In this document: piece by piece, positions 7,460-18,300 of the stretch
Layout of the letters: every line of letters starts with the position of its first letter
How positions within the stretch are numbered: the first letter of the stretch is position 1
Virus record (IMG/VR): IMGVR_UViG_3300020477_000080
Span: 1-33,910 of that record
Source: a virus
Strand: one strand, 5' to 3'
Length of the DNA stretch: 33,910 nt
Notes under the pieces: generated by a model
Told to the model about the DNA's origin: nothing
Database searches by the model: none
What the model saw: only the letters and a program-made list of their open reading frames with translations
Made by a program: the position numbers and the translations under genes

Positions 7460-10129
7460 GTGGCATACACCACTCCGTTACAACGATCCTTTAACGGAGG
7501 TGTATGGTCTGCTCGTCTCTTCGGACGATCTGACCTAACGGCCTACCAGACTGCGCTCTCCAAGTGCGAGAACATGTTCCCTTCGGTGTCGGGTCATATC
7601 CGGAAACGCACCGGATCCCTTCATGTAGGGACGTGTCCTGCCGGTACCATCACAAGCCCTGTCTCTCAGACGATACGTCTAATCCCCTTTGTCTTCTCGT
7701 CCTCGGATGCCAGTGTCCTCGAGATCGGATACGACTCCACTGCAAGTGCCACGCAGAAGGGATATATCCGGATCTGGAAAAACGGGGTACTTCAAGAATG
7801 GCAACCGGATAAGAACTTCCCAGCAACCGGCGTGCTCTCTGGCATGATCTCTCATCCCTTCACAGTGCAAGAGATCAAAGAGCTTGACTGGGCGCAGGAT
7901 GCAGACACCTTCATCTTTACCCATAAGAACCATTCACCCAAACGTCTCATCCGTTTGATGACCCAAGCTCAGTCCACACGTGGAATGGAGATGTGGGGTA
8001 CGGATCCTCTTTATGGGACTGAAACTCCAGGCGCAGTCGATACCTTTGGAAACCCGGTCTACCGACAGGACCCTGGCTTGTTGGGTGGGGGCGTCCTCGC
8101 GTTTTCCTATGGTCCCTATCTTCCACGGGGAATGATCCAGAACAATCAGGTTCCTACATGGCCCGTAGTAGGGGGTCCGATTGCTCCCAACCAAACTCCT
8201 TACCTCTGCGCGACTCTTGCAACAACAACTTCAGGAACCCCCGCCGCAGGGAAGAACAATCGTCCCGATATACCGAGCATGAGAGAACCACAAACATCCG
8301 GTTCTCCTTTCAAATGCCTGCTCACACTCCGTACTGGATCCGAAGTAGGTGGTGCGACAGATGACTTCAACGACGAACTCTTCACAGACACAAAAGTAGA
8401 AGACACCTTCAACGCCGACAGAGATGTTGGGCGAATGATCGTACTGAACTGCTTCCATGCCGGAACGGTTGCTGGCGAGCCCATGAAGCTCGACGGCATG
8501 TCGGATCTCTTCGATGCCGAGTTCGCTTATCCTTTGTATGGAAGGATCACAGCGGTTTCTACAGATCAGGCTTCTATCGAAGTAGAATTCTATGACGGCA
8601 TCTGGTACCGGACGATTGATGGACATGGTGGGACAGACAAAGATGGGCGTCCCCTCCCTAACAACTACATTAGTATTTGTACTCAGGTCTGGCATCTTGG
8701 CGCGTACTATGAAGATGCTGTCGCCGGGACGAAAGAGTATCCCTCTACTTGTACGTTCTTTGAAGAACGTCTCATATTCGGAGCGACGGACCTTTCTCCA
8801 GATTTAATACATGCTTCTAGGAATGGTTCGATTGGAGATTTCGATATCTTGAGTGCTTCGGATATCAGCCCATTTCAACCAGGGACAAAGCTCTCATCGC
8901 TAGATGGGGCAACAGCCTCATACACAACTCAGGGACCAAACCCACAAGCCGAAGTGCTAGCTACCTCTGGGATGTCTTTGGGCATCTCAAGCCAAGAGAT
9001 TGCTCAGATCCAATGGATCCGTGGTCTTGTCTCGAGCCTCGTAATTGGAACAACTCGCGGCATCTTCCAGATGCAAGCGAACAATTCCGAATCCATCTTC
9101 GGACCTACAGAATCCATTCAAAGTCGCCCGACTAACGCTTTGGGAGGAAGCCGAAAGGGACTGACCACTGTCCGTGATCGACTCCTATTTCCACTTCCTT
9201 CTGGAGAGCGCCTCTTCGAGATCGGATACGACCTGAGCGCAGATGGTTTTACCGCACAAGAAATCTCCGTCTTCAACTCCGATATTCTCGACGGGGGAGT
9301 TTCTGATGCGACCTTGCAGCAAGATCCAGAACCGATCTATTGGATTATCACTCAAGAAAAAAACCTAATCGGACTTACCGTAGACCAGGCGCAAAAGGTT
9401 TACGCATTCCACACTCACCTCTTGGGCGGAGAGAACGCGACTGTCGAATCTGTTGCTTCCGTTCCTGCCGCCGATAGTGGTAATGATGAGCTCTACATGG
9501 TCGTAACGCGCACGATCAATGAAACTGTAGTCAAAGCAATTGAGTACATACCGGCACCTTGGGAGATCGGAGACTCCACCGAGGCTCAATTCTTTGTCGA
9601 TTCAGGGACTCTAACTACCCATAGCCCGTCGCCTTCCAACACAGCGACAGCAGCACACTTGCCTCTCACCTCCGTAGATATTGTCGCGGATGGTGAGTAC
9701 ATCACGAATAACGGCACTCGTTACATCACCAACGGTTCGGGAGTCGTAACACTTCCTGATAACTACACGACAATCTATATGGGTCTGCCCTATACCTCTG
9801 AATTCCTATCTATGCCGGTTGTCATACCCGATCCCCAAGGGACGAGTTTCGGGAAGATGCAACTCGCTAGTGGTTTCAATGCCTATATCATCAGGACCTC
9901 TGCATACGAAGTAGCCGCAGGACATCCCGATTCCTTGCAATGGCAGAACATCCCTCTTCGTACTCCCGAGGATCCTTTGGGTTCACCTATTACTCCAGTC
10001 ACAGACATCCAACACGGGAGGCTGACAACGAATTCTAGTCGCTCCTATGTCATGGGCGCGCGTTCCCAGATACCTCTGAACTTCGAAATGGCTGCTATCA
10101 GTCTCTATATGGAGTCTTCCTCGAGATGA
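7460..10129 (+). CDS. Tail tubular protein B (T7 gp12-like nozzle)
   Basis: An 889-aa protein forming the tail nozzle beneath the gatekeeper. The N-terminus (PLQRSFNGGVWSARLFGRSD, then YQTALSKCENMFPSVSGHI and RKRTGS) is the conserved opening of the T7 gp12 and podovirus stabilisation-protein family. The middle contains YPSTCTFFEERLIFGAT and RNGSIGDFDI, also typical. The start is GTG with a short AGG ribosome-binding sequence, 3 nt after the previous stop. It is somewhat longer than T7 gp12 (794 aa). The 3' end overlaps the next gene by 4 nt. Confidence 0.93.
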   Translation: MAYTTPLQRSFNGGVWSARLFGRSDLTAYQTALSKCENMFPSVSGHIRKRTGSLHVGTCPAGTITSPVSQTIRLIPFVFSSSDASVLEIGYDSTASATQKGYIRIWKNGVLQEWQPDKNFPATGVLSGMISHPFTVQEIKELDWAQDADTFIFTHKNHSPKRLIRLMTQAQSTRGMEMWGTDPLYGTETPGAVDTFGNPVYRQDPGLLGGGVLAFSYGPYLPRGMIQNNQVPTWPVVGGPIAPNQTPYLCATLATTTSGTPAAGKNNRPDIPSMREPQTSGSPFKCLLTLRTGSEVGGATDDFNDELFTDTKVEDTFNADRDVGRMIVLNCFHAGTVAGEPMKLDGMSDLFDAEFAYPLYGRITAVSTDQASIEVEFYDGIWYRTIDGHGGTDKDGRPLPNNYISICTQVWHLGAYYEDAVAGTKEYPSTCTFFEERLIFGATDLSPDLIHASRNGSIGDFDILSASDISPFQPGTKLSSLDGATASYTTQGPNPQAEVLATSGMSLGISSQEIAQIQWIRGLVSSLVIGTTRGIFQMQANNSESIFGPTESIQSRPTNALGGSRKGLTTVRDRLLFPLPSGERLFEIGYDLSADGFTAQEISVFNSDILDGGVSDATLQQDPEPIYWIITQEKNLIGLTVDQAQKVYAFHTHLLGGENATVESVASVPAADSGNDELYMVVTRTINETVVKAIEYIPAPWEIGDSTEAQFFVDSGTLTTHSPSPSNTATAAHLPLTSVDIVADGEYITNNGTRYITNGSGVVTLPDNYTTIYMGLPYTSEFLSMPVVIPDPQGTSFGKMQLASGFNAYIIRTSAYEVAAGHPDSLQWQNIPLRTPEDPLGSPITPVTDIQHGRLTTNSSRSYVMGARSQIPLNFEMAAISLYMESSSR

Positions 10130-10554
10130 TTCGCCAAGTCGATTTCACATGTGAATTCTTGGAAGCGATCGACCCCATCGTTTTCAGTTCGAAGATCTAC
10201 GCTTATCGCGTTATTGCCGATCAAAGAGATCAGCATGTCCAAGCATTCTCAGATGAGGATGGTCCATTGTTCGCCTGGGGAATTATCGAACTATGGGCAG
10301 GTGTCGGTGATATCTGGCTTGTCTTTGACAAGCGCATGGCAGGCTTTAGCCAACTACGCGAACTCTTTCGCCTTGCCAAAGAAGGACTTCAAATAGTCGA
10401 GAAGCTCGGGTTTGTCCGTGCCCAAGGACAGGCCAAAAAAGATTGTGGAACCGAACGAATCGCCCAGGCCTTTGGTTTCGAAACGGAATCAGTAATGAAG
10501 AATTACGGACTCGGCGGGCAGGGCGATTATGAGATGTACCGGAGGATATTCTAA
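10126..10554 (+). CDS. GNAT-like small virion protein (T7 gp13 position)
   Basis: A 142-aa protein with the pattern of a divergent GNAT acetyltransferase fold: a strand LFAWGIIELWAGVGDIWLVFD, a helix (LRELFRLAKEGLQIVEKLG), FVRAQGQAKKDCGTERIAQA, then FGFETESVMKNYG. It occupies the place of T7 gp13, which has also been linked to this fold and is needed for internal-core assembly. The acetyl-CoA loop is not clearly present, so catalytic activity is doubtful. It overlaps both neighbours (ATGA and TAATG). Confidence 0.75.
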   Translation: MIRQVDFTCEFLEAIDPIVFSSKIYAYRVIADQRDQHVQAFSDEDGPLFAWGIIELWAGVGDIWLVFDKRMAGFSQLRELFRLAKEGLQIVEKLGFVRAQGQAKKDCGTERIAQAFGFETESVMKNYGLGGQGDYEMYRRIF

Positions 10555-11057
10555 TGCCGCCAGATCCCGTTACCATTACCGTTGCAATCGTTGCGTCTAC
10601 TATCGCATCAGTAGGCTCTTCCATAGGGGCCATGGCTCAAGCGGCCTCAGCAGCCAAAAAACAACAGGCGGCAAATCAACGCTTGGCCGCGCTCCGCAAT
10701 GCACAAGCAGAAGCCGATATGATTTCTCTGACTATGGCGAAGGCCCAAGAAGGAAGACGAGAGTTAGCACGGCAACAAGCGGCAAGTACAGGGATGTACG
10801 GAGCGACTCTCGACGCACTGGAAAACGACCAACTAGGTGAGTATTTCCAGCAAACACGTGAAGGGGGAACCCAAGTTGCTATGGATCGGGATGCTTACAT
10901 CTACCAACGCGACATGGAATCTGCCGTCATAGGAATGCAAGAAGATCAGGCCATGTGGCAAGGCGGATCGCAGATCATTGGTGCAATAGGAAGTGGTATT
11001 TCGGCATACGGGAAAGCTACTAACTATGGCGTCAAACGCACGGAAGCAATCGGCTAA
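10554..11057 (+). CDS. Internal virion protein (T7 gp14-like)
   Basis: A 167-aa protein. It has a hydrophobic N-terminal segment (residues 5-30, VTITVAIVASTIASVGSSIG) followed by a long Ala/Gln/Lys helical region (AASAAKKQQAANQRLAALR) and a Gly-rich hydrophobic stretch near the end (IIGAIGSGISAYGKA). This is the usual build of T7 gp14-like internal core proteins, which insert in the outer membrane during DNA ejection. Length is a little under that of T7 gp14 (196 aa). Coupled to both neighbours by TAATG. Confidence 0.8.
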   Translation: MPPDPVTITVAIVASTIASVGSSIGAMAQAASAAKKQQAANQRLAALRNAQAEADMISLTMAKAQEGRRELARQQAASTGMYGATLDALENDQLGEYFQQTREGGTQVAMDRDAYIYQRDMESAVIGMQEDQAMWQGGSQIIGAIGSGISAYGKATNYGVKRTEAIG

Positions 11058-12316
11058 TGGCACCTACCCTGCCTAAAAAGCTCTTGCAACACCGTCCCGA
11101 GGCGGGGGATTTCGATCCCCAGGGTCGTGTCGCTGCAGGCCAGTATTACGTTCGCCAAGCACAAGGCAATTTGCTGGCTACGCAAAACAAAGCCTCGCAG
11201 GACATGATTAGCACCGTTGGGGAGACGGCAATTGATTGGATTGATTCCAAACAAAAAGCCAAGTACCAGCAGATCACAGACGATCTTCTCAACGTCACTA
11301 ATCGCCCCGATATTGCTAGCCCCAAAAAGTACACAACCAAATCAGAAGAGATTAACGCTGCAAGAAAGCAGTATCGAGAACAAGCAGAGAAACTCTTTTC
11401 CCAAGGTAGGTTCAGGGATCCCGGTGCGATCATACCTACCCACGAAGACCTACTTCGGAAAGCAGGCACCAGTTACGCTCAACAGATTGGTATCGAAGCG
11501 AAATTTTCCGAAGCGATTGCAACCCACAAGTATCGCCTCGAGATGTACGCAGCCGACAGTACAGCGCAGCTCCAAGCAATAGAACCGCCTACAGCAGAAA
11601 ACATCTTGACAGAAGACCAGTATCAACAACTCACAGAGATGAATCCTGCGGCAGCCATAGTTGTTATCAATTCACTGAGTGCCACTAACGCAGAGCGTCA
11701 AAGATTTGGAAGACGTTTGGCCGAATATGAACTAAGGCAAGCCAATCAGGTATTAGAGAACATTAGAAGCAACTTGCGAAGTGGCATTCACGGGCTTGGA
11801 GCAGCAAAGAAGGCTGATAATCTAATCGAATCTTTGGCGATCTGGCAAGAAAGTGTGGACCAGATACCTGCGGAGTTTTTGTCTCAACCTGCCAATCACA
11901 CGATTACGGATAAGGTCAACCAGGTCGGACGTGAAGTCGTTGGCTATCGGAGAGATGCTGTCTGGGAGAGTATTGATACTCGAATTCTCAACTTTGAAAG
12001 CGATCCGGTATCCAAGGATCTTGCTGACTGGAACACCCATCTGCTCGACCTTATTACAACATACAATACAATGCCCGGACAACATACATTGGAAGACGCC
12101 AAGAAGTTTCAGAAAGCGGAGCAACATATTTTCGATAAGGTCACCCAGCGTTTTGCCGTCCTTAACAAAGAAATGGCAATAGAACTGAAGCGAGATCTAA
12201 CTCTTCTTGATAAGACAATAAATCCCGCCGATACGGAACGTAGACGCAAGATTAGTCAAGACCTGTATAACTACATGATCCGAATTGCGAAAGAACGAAA
12301 TCAAGGTGGTTTCTGA
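11057..12316 (+). CDS. Probable internal virion or ejection protein, unknown family
   Basis: A 419-aa, mainly helical, charged protein without cysteine-rich, membrane or enzyme motifs that I can see. It contains several long predicted helices, for example SEEINAARKQYREQAEKLF and AERQRFGRRLAEYELRQANQ. It lies between the gp14-like protein and the two very large ejection proteins and is joined to both by 1-nt start/stop overlaps, so a virion core role is likely. It might correspond to part of the T7 gp15 function. I do not recognise the family. Confidence 0.75.
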   Translation: MAPTLPKKLLQHRPEAGDFDPQGRVAAGQYYVRQAQGNLLATQNKASQDMISTVGETAIDWIDSKQKAKYQQITDDLLNVTNRPDIASPKKYTTKSEEINAARKQYREQAEKLFSQGRFRDPGAIIPTHEDLLRKAGTSYAQQIGIEAKFSEAIATHKYRLEMYAADSTAQLQAIEPPTAENILTEDQYQQLTEMNPAAAIVVINSLSATNAERQRFGRRLAEYELRQANQVLENIRSNLRSGIHGLGAAKKADNLIESLAIWQESVDQIPAEFLSQPANHTITDKVNQVGREVVGYRRDAVWESIDTRILNFESDPVSKDLADWNTHLLDLITTYNTMPGQHTLEDAKKFQKAEQHIFDKVTQRFAVLNKEMAIELKRDLTLLDKTINPADTERRRKISQDLYNYMIRIAKERNQGGF

Positions 12317-15300
12317 TGGCAAATGACGTATTGACAATCGAGGGAAACAACTCTGTCCAGACGGCCACGGAACGGGATCCGTTCGAAATTGATATAACCC
12401 CCGACTCCGAGTTGGCCCCCTCCGCAGAGCGTCGAATTGAACTAGGCGCAAATGTCGTAAAATCCGCAATTGAATTTACGCCTGTTCAAAGCACGATTGA
12501 TTCTCTAAACGCAGGGATCAAGGAAGCCGAACAGCAGGAAGATTCGTTTTCCACAGCTACATCACAAACCTCTCTGGAGCTTGATCGGTTCGAGCTTAAT
12601 GGTGACACCAGTGGTTCCTTTATAAGCGCACTTCTTCAATACGATCGTAACCCTACCGGAGCAAACTTATTTCCGGACGACGCTGTGTTTCGGACAATGC
12701 CGAAATCGGTACCCGGCGAAGTAGTATCCGATCCAGAACTATTTCTGCTACAAGGCAGGCAAAAATTAGCTGAGAGTTTCCTTACTGGCAGAGCTAACTC
12801 CGGTTATCACGGTACCCAGTCCTCTCAAGCTCAATCGCAACTGCTGGGTGTCGTCAAAAGACTTCAGAACCAGATAGACAGCATAAAGGCAGGGAATCTC
12901 CAAGGAGAACAAAACTGGCAGAGGCTTGCGAACGGTTATCAGCCACGACCATCCAAAAATGCCCAAAGCCAAAAGGCTTACACGCAAAGCATGGGACGGT
13001 TTCATGTGGATCCGAATGGGGAAATCAATCCGAATGGCGAGATTGAAATAAACCTTTTCGATTTCGGTGCTCCTCTCAACAGGCAGGGGCTCACGGACGA
13101 TCAGCTTTTCAACCTTGGACTCCAGCGAACCAGCACACGTCTTGGTGGATACAACGCCGCTCTACCAAACGGACAGTCAATCCAACAAGCACTGTCTGAT
13201 TTGACATCAAGAAAAGGCGACACATCGCTTCGTGCTGCCATCTATCTCGGTATGTTTTCGTCTGAGCAATGGAGTGACCCGAATAACGGACTCCAAAGAA
13301 ATGAGAGAATCCGATATCAGAAATTCTCAAACGATATCAAGAATGCCTTCAATCTTTGGGATGCACAGATAACACCGGAAGAACGGTCCAGAAAGATACT
13401 GCTGGCTGCTGCCTACCACGATGTTCTCGATTCGGTTCCACCCGGTCTCGAAATTACCGTTCAAAAAATGAAGAGAGACAATGACCTCCAGGGTGAGCAC
13501 TACCAAAAGAAGATGTCGTCTCGTGAGGGGATTCTTGAACACACGGTTCTTGCTGGTGAAGCGTTATTCAAACGAATCGGCCAGACCTTGCAGTTTCATT
13601 GGGATGCTCTGGATGCGGGTTTGGCACCTACGGGTGTCAAGGCCTTCAAATGGGGTTACCCGTTCGATGCTCCCGATCCTCTGACAGTTGCTATCCCCTA
13701 TGACAGCCCTGTAGGCATGGTCTATGGAGATAACATTCACGACGAAGGATTCGTAGAAACGGCGCTTTCTGGGTTTAGGCTTCCAGCCCGCACTCCAGAG
13801 ATTCCCATCATAGAACCAATCGTTGACGTATTCCGACGTGACCAAGTTTCTATGCAAGAATACGAAATCTCTGGAGGCCCCTTTGACCCGAGAATGTTCG
13901 CTTTCATCCACGGCGTTAATGACGACGCTTTTGATACGAACCGTCTACTAGACGAGGAAGGAAAAAATTGGCGCTTCATGCAAGATATTGCGCCTAGCGA
14001 TGTAGGACACTTTGAATCGCTATATGAACGTGGCAATAAGATGTATATCGCGATGGAGAGCCCGATTCATGTGATTGATCCAAACAATGCTCCTACTGCA
14101 TACGCAAGAGCACAAAAGCTCCAAGCAGGAAATGCAGGCATGGAACTGGGGGTAAATGATCTAGGAGACGCATTTACCAGAAGCTCCATAGACGGAACTT
14201 TCCAAGGAGGCATCTCCTCTCTGTTTTTGGCTAGCGACTTCGGGGACGATGGAATACCAGCGGGTACGGGATTCTGGGTTCCCAAAAGTCCCGAAAAGCA
14301 TCCGGGGGCTGCCGCACTCCTTGAAGCAGCCGAACAAGCTATGCCATATACCTTCGATGCTGCTACCACGGCAAAAAACAAACAACTCGGAACCTCGATT
14401 GCTATACGCATTGACGCTGTGCAGCGAATCTATGCGGCAACTGGCAGAATGTATGCGCTTCAAGACATCAGCTTCGGTAACGAAGTCTATAACCCAGAAC
14501 GCGGCTTGAATCCTTGGACAATCAAGGTGAGAACCCCGAACCTCGTACCAGACCCGGATTCTTGGGTTGGTGGGAAAGAAGGTCGATGGAACTGGAACGA
14601 GTTACAGCTTCGGGGGGAACCATTTCTTTATTACATAGATCCTACAACTTCACCTCTCGTTACTCGTGCTAACCAAGTCAATGACGAGAGGTTCCAGTCT
14701 GTTCTCCGAGGTTCAAGGGCTCTCGGTAACAGAGGGACAGACGGAGGCGCGGCTCCGATGATTGCGGAGACTGGCGAAGTCTTCTGGGTTCCCTCCCATA
14801 AGGTCCCGAAAAAAACGGAAGACCCAGCAGACTTGACCGAAGACATGCAACTCTGGCTTCAGGGTCGCTCCGAAGACGCCGATTTGCGTGCTGCACAAGA
14901 CAACTTATGGAGACTGCTCCAAACTTCGTTAGGAGACAAAGCCTCCACATACCCAATCGCTCGAGATGGTTGGTTGGATCAGTCGAAATTTCCCCAAGAA
15001 TGGATCGACCGATCTCCTGAACCCGGAGCAAAAAGCATCATGTATAAGCTTTATAACGGGTTCTCAGAGAATGCCACTGTAGAGTCGATTGGAACTCTGG
15101 CTTTATCCCTACCTGCCAGAGACTCCCGCTTTTCCAGCCTTGCCGAAGAACTGTTGGCAGAGCGTGGTCTGCTCACATCTCCAATCCCTAAAGACCTACC
15201 TCCTGAAACGGTGCGGCAATTAGGAATGTTGGTTTCTGCATATCTGGCAGCTAGGGAAAGAGGAATCTCAGTAGAGCAAGTATTTCCTGCGGCTCAACAA

Positions 15301-15321
15301 ACGATGTGGGGTTTTAGGTAG
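12316..15321 (+). CDS. Large internal virion protein (gp15 position)
   Basis: A 1001-aa protein just before the giant ejection protein and coupled to both neighbours (TGATG and TAGTG). By position it matches T7 gp15 (747 aa), which forms the periplasmic ejection tunnel. The sequence is mostly soluble and mixed helical. Recognisable stretches include ERSRKILLAAAYHDVLDSVP and QKLQAGNAGMELGVNDLGDA. I see no lytic transglycosylase signature (no ES-type motif followed by a GxMQ motif) and no peptidase motif. Assignment rests on synteny and size, not on homology I can name. Confidence 0.75.
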   Translation: MANDVLTIEGNNSVQTATERDPFEIDITPDSELAPSAERRIELGANVVKSAIEFTPVQSTIDSLNAGIKEAEQQEDSFSTATSQTSLELDRFELNGDTSGSFISALLQYDRNPTGANLFPDDAVFRTMPKSVPGEVVSDPELFLLQGRQKLAESFLTGRANSGYHGTQSSQAQSQLLGVVKRLQNQIDSIKAGNLQGEQNWQRLANGYQPRPSKNAQSQKAYTQSMGRFHVDPNGEINPNGEIEINLFDFGAPLNRQGLTDDQLFNLGLQRTSTRLGGYNAALPNGQSIQQALSDLTSRKGDTSLRAAIYLGMFSSEQWSDPNNGLQRNERIRYQKFSNDIKNAFNLWDAQITPEERSRKILLAAAYHDVLDSVPPGLEITVQKMKRDNDLQGEHYQKKMSSREGILEHTVLAGEALFKRIGQTLQFHWDALDAGLAPTGVKAFKWGYPFDAPDPLTVAIPYDSPVGMVYGDNIHDEGFVETALSGFRLPARTPEIPIIEPIVDVFRRDQVSMQEYEISGGPFDPRMFAFIHGVNDDAFDTNRLLDEEGKNWRFMQDIAPSDVGHFESLYERGNKMYIAMESPIHVIDPNNAPTAYARAQKLQAGNAGMELGVNDLGDAFTRSSIDGTFQGGISSLFLASDFGDDGIPAGTGFWVPKSPEKHPGAAALLEAAEQAMPYTFDAATTAKNKQLGTSIAIRIDAVQRIYAATGRMYALQDISFGNEVYNPERGLNPWTIKVRTPNLVPDPDSWVGGKEGRWNWNELQLRGEPFLYYIDPTTSPLVTRANQVNDERFQSVLRGSRALGNRGTDGGAAPMIAETGEVFWVPSHKVPKKTEDPADLTEDMQLWLQGRSEDADLRAAQDNLWRLLQTSLGDKASTYPIARDGWLDQSKFPQEWIDRSPEPGAKSIMYKLYNGFSENATVESIGTLALSLPARDSRFSSLAEELLAERGLLTSPIPKDLPPETVRQLGMLVSAYLAARERGISVEQVFPAAQQTMWGFR

Positions 15322-18300
15322 TGCCTACGGAAAAACCGCCCACTGATGAGGCTATGCCTCCCAAGCTCTATGGTGTTGAAGAGCAACCACAAACAGAAAC
15401 TCCCACTCCCGTAGTCCAAGAAGATCGGGAAACCATTCCCGCTCGTTCTTTCCTTCGTGAACAACGAGCAATGATTCCGGTCAATGAGGATATTGCTCCT
15501 CCATACAGACCCGCCCCACGTCCTGAACCATATCCGCACCCATGGTACAAGCAACTACATGGCGCGGCGGTGATGTCAAACATCCCAGCTTCCGCTCTTA
15601 CATCGTTTTACTACCAAGGTGACACTTCACCCCTCGGTTACCGCTCCCCAGACGACTACATAAATCCTTTCAAAGTCATAGAAGGCACTGAGTACGAACC
15701 ATTTTGGAGAGAATTCGTTGGTATCACTACCAGCGAAGGATTCATGAACAAAGTGGACTACCTCGACAGAATGGTAGAGATTAACGAAGCGGCGGCTCAG
15801 TCCCTCGGTACAACCTTGGTGGGTATCGCTACGGGCTCTATGACCGACCCCCTTAATTGGATGTTTCCTTTAGCTTTTCCAGTACGGGGGATTTCTCCTG
15901 CTGTCAAGTTCTCTCGTGCTTTGACCCATGCAAAAGGTGGTGCATCACTCATGGGTACTGGAGCTCTAGCCGCTAGTGCTCAAGAAGTTCCACTCGGAAT
16001 GCTCAATCCCCTATACGAGCACGAATGGGCTCTCTATGCAGCAAGTGGAGGAGCCATATTCAATCTCTTTATGGGGACTGGTCTGAAATTTGGTCACATG
16101 GCTTGGAATCTTAAAAAACGCACTCCCGAGGGCGGAGGCCCCCTCCCTCCCCAATCCGGACTTTATCCGGGTTCACGACCGCCTCCTGGTGGCCCCACTC
16201 CAAGTGGTCCCTATTCAGGGCGATACTCAGAAGGTCCCTATAGCCCAAATAGATGGTCAACTGAATCTGTCTACCCAGATGTACCGGATGACGCGCCCAC
16301 CACAGGTCGCCCACCGGAAATATCCGAGTGGACAGCTACTACACCCCCGTCACCGCAAGGACGGGCCAATATCGCAGAACTTCGCCGCCGCCGAGATGAA
16401 CTTCATTCTCTAATCCAATGGAAAATAGAAAACGACCCCCCTCTATTTCCTGGGGGCGTCGAGGGAGTACGTCCTTTGCAGGTCGTACCTAATCAAGAAG
16501 TTCCCCAATGGTGGACCGAGGAACGCGTGGCACAAAGGCTTCGGGGCGGTCCATTACCAAAGGATACTCCTGCTACTAGTCCATCCGAAACAATGATGAG
16601 AATTAGAAGGAATCTTAGTAGGAACGCGGAGTTCCAGAGTGCCGCATACCAGTTAAGCTCCGAGGAGAGAGCGGCTCACTTCGCGCGGGGTGAAGATGAA
16701 CCGTCATTAGAGGGCACCTTAGACAAAGAACTATTGGGAGTCGTTTACCCTTCTATTCCAGACCTTTATCGTGCAATTTCCGATATAGAAAGTCGGTTGT
16801 TCGAAGAGCTCTATGGTTTTGAACCCATCATTGTAGGCGATCCCAATTCCGGTGCCTTTACAGAAGAAACTCCCTTTGAGGAATTGATTTCTGTATTGAA
16901 GGTCATCCCACGAGCTCTACAGTTTAGATACCGTAGAGGACCATTCAACCATCCCAATCCCATCGAAAGTTACAGGTATATCGACAAAACAACTAAGAGA
17001 TGGAAACAAAAGATACTCCCTGTATGGGCGCATCATTTCACAAAAGGTGTCATGTTCCATTCTGGAGTCCTCGGGCCTTACATTATGCAGACCACACCAG
17101 AGGCTCTTCACGGAATTGATAGTGCGATAAAACTGATTCTCAAGGAGGCAGAGGTTCTTCCCCCGGAAATACGAAGAGATCTCGAACCTCTTATTCTGGA
17201 GATGCGTGGCTCTACTGAACTCGGTCCACTCATCGTAACTCTCAATCATCTCGAGGATCGAATACGCATACATGCTTCCCGAATACAGGGACAGCCATCG
17301 GCCTCAGATGTGGCCGCTTTTACTGCGGAACGAAATGAAGTTAATGAGGCGCTAGAACTTCGGAGGCGGATACGAGATATTGATGTCGTAGGTGGTCAGC
17401 AGGCTCTTTCGCGAGCCACAAGCGAAGCCCTCGATGAGATTGCCGAATCCCAGAATGCACCAGCGATAGCCGCTGATCCCCTTCCTGCTCTAGGGCCTGG
17501 AGAACCTCGTGCTCAAGAACCCAGTGCTATTGATCGTCGCTTCGACGAAGCATGGGACGCTCATGTAAGAGAAGAGAATCTTAACCACTATACCGGTTAC
17601 CTAGAGGCTGTCCTAGGAGGAGGGACTTCGGACCCAGTCGCCAGCAATGCCTGGGCTTTGGGTGAAAGGATATTTACACTTCTGGCCGTACCTCGGACTC
17701 TTCACCTCAGAGATTCTCCAATACACGACCTTATAAACCCTGACCTGTATGAAACGCAAGAAGCAACAGCCGCCTTGGTATTTAGACAAATCGGGGCAGG
17801 TGATAACGCGCCCGTTTTAGGCCCCCCAGTTGTAGCTCCTCCAGAAGTAGCTGAAGAGTTTGTTATGGCTTTGGCCAGAGAATGGGGTGAGGAACCCATT
17901 CCCCAACACTACCTGCAAGAACAAAGAGAGATTCTCGCCCAGTACTTCGAGGATGAGTCGCAGCTCATTGGAGAAGTCACAGTGTTGCCATCTCCAGAGG
18001 TGCCAGAGTTTCCGAATGCTCTCCTCAATCTTCGTCAGGAGATAGAAGCAATAAGGGATGCAATCTTTAGCGACGTTTCAGAGGGCCTACTTCCGAATCA
18101 CTGGGCAGTACTCGCCGATGCGCGTCTCGCAGGAGTCAATCGGTGGATGGGGGAACTCGCCAATCTCTGGGGTCAAACAATGCATCGACGTAATTTGGAT
18201 GCGATCGACGCTGAAATCGCGGCATCAGCAAATAGGTACAATGAAATAGCAGAACAAGTAGCAAGAGCACGCATGCTAGAACCTTCCGAAGCCGAAGCCA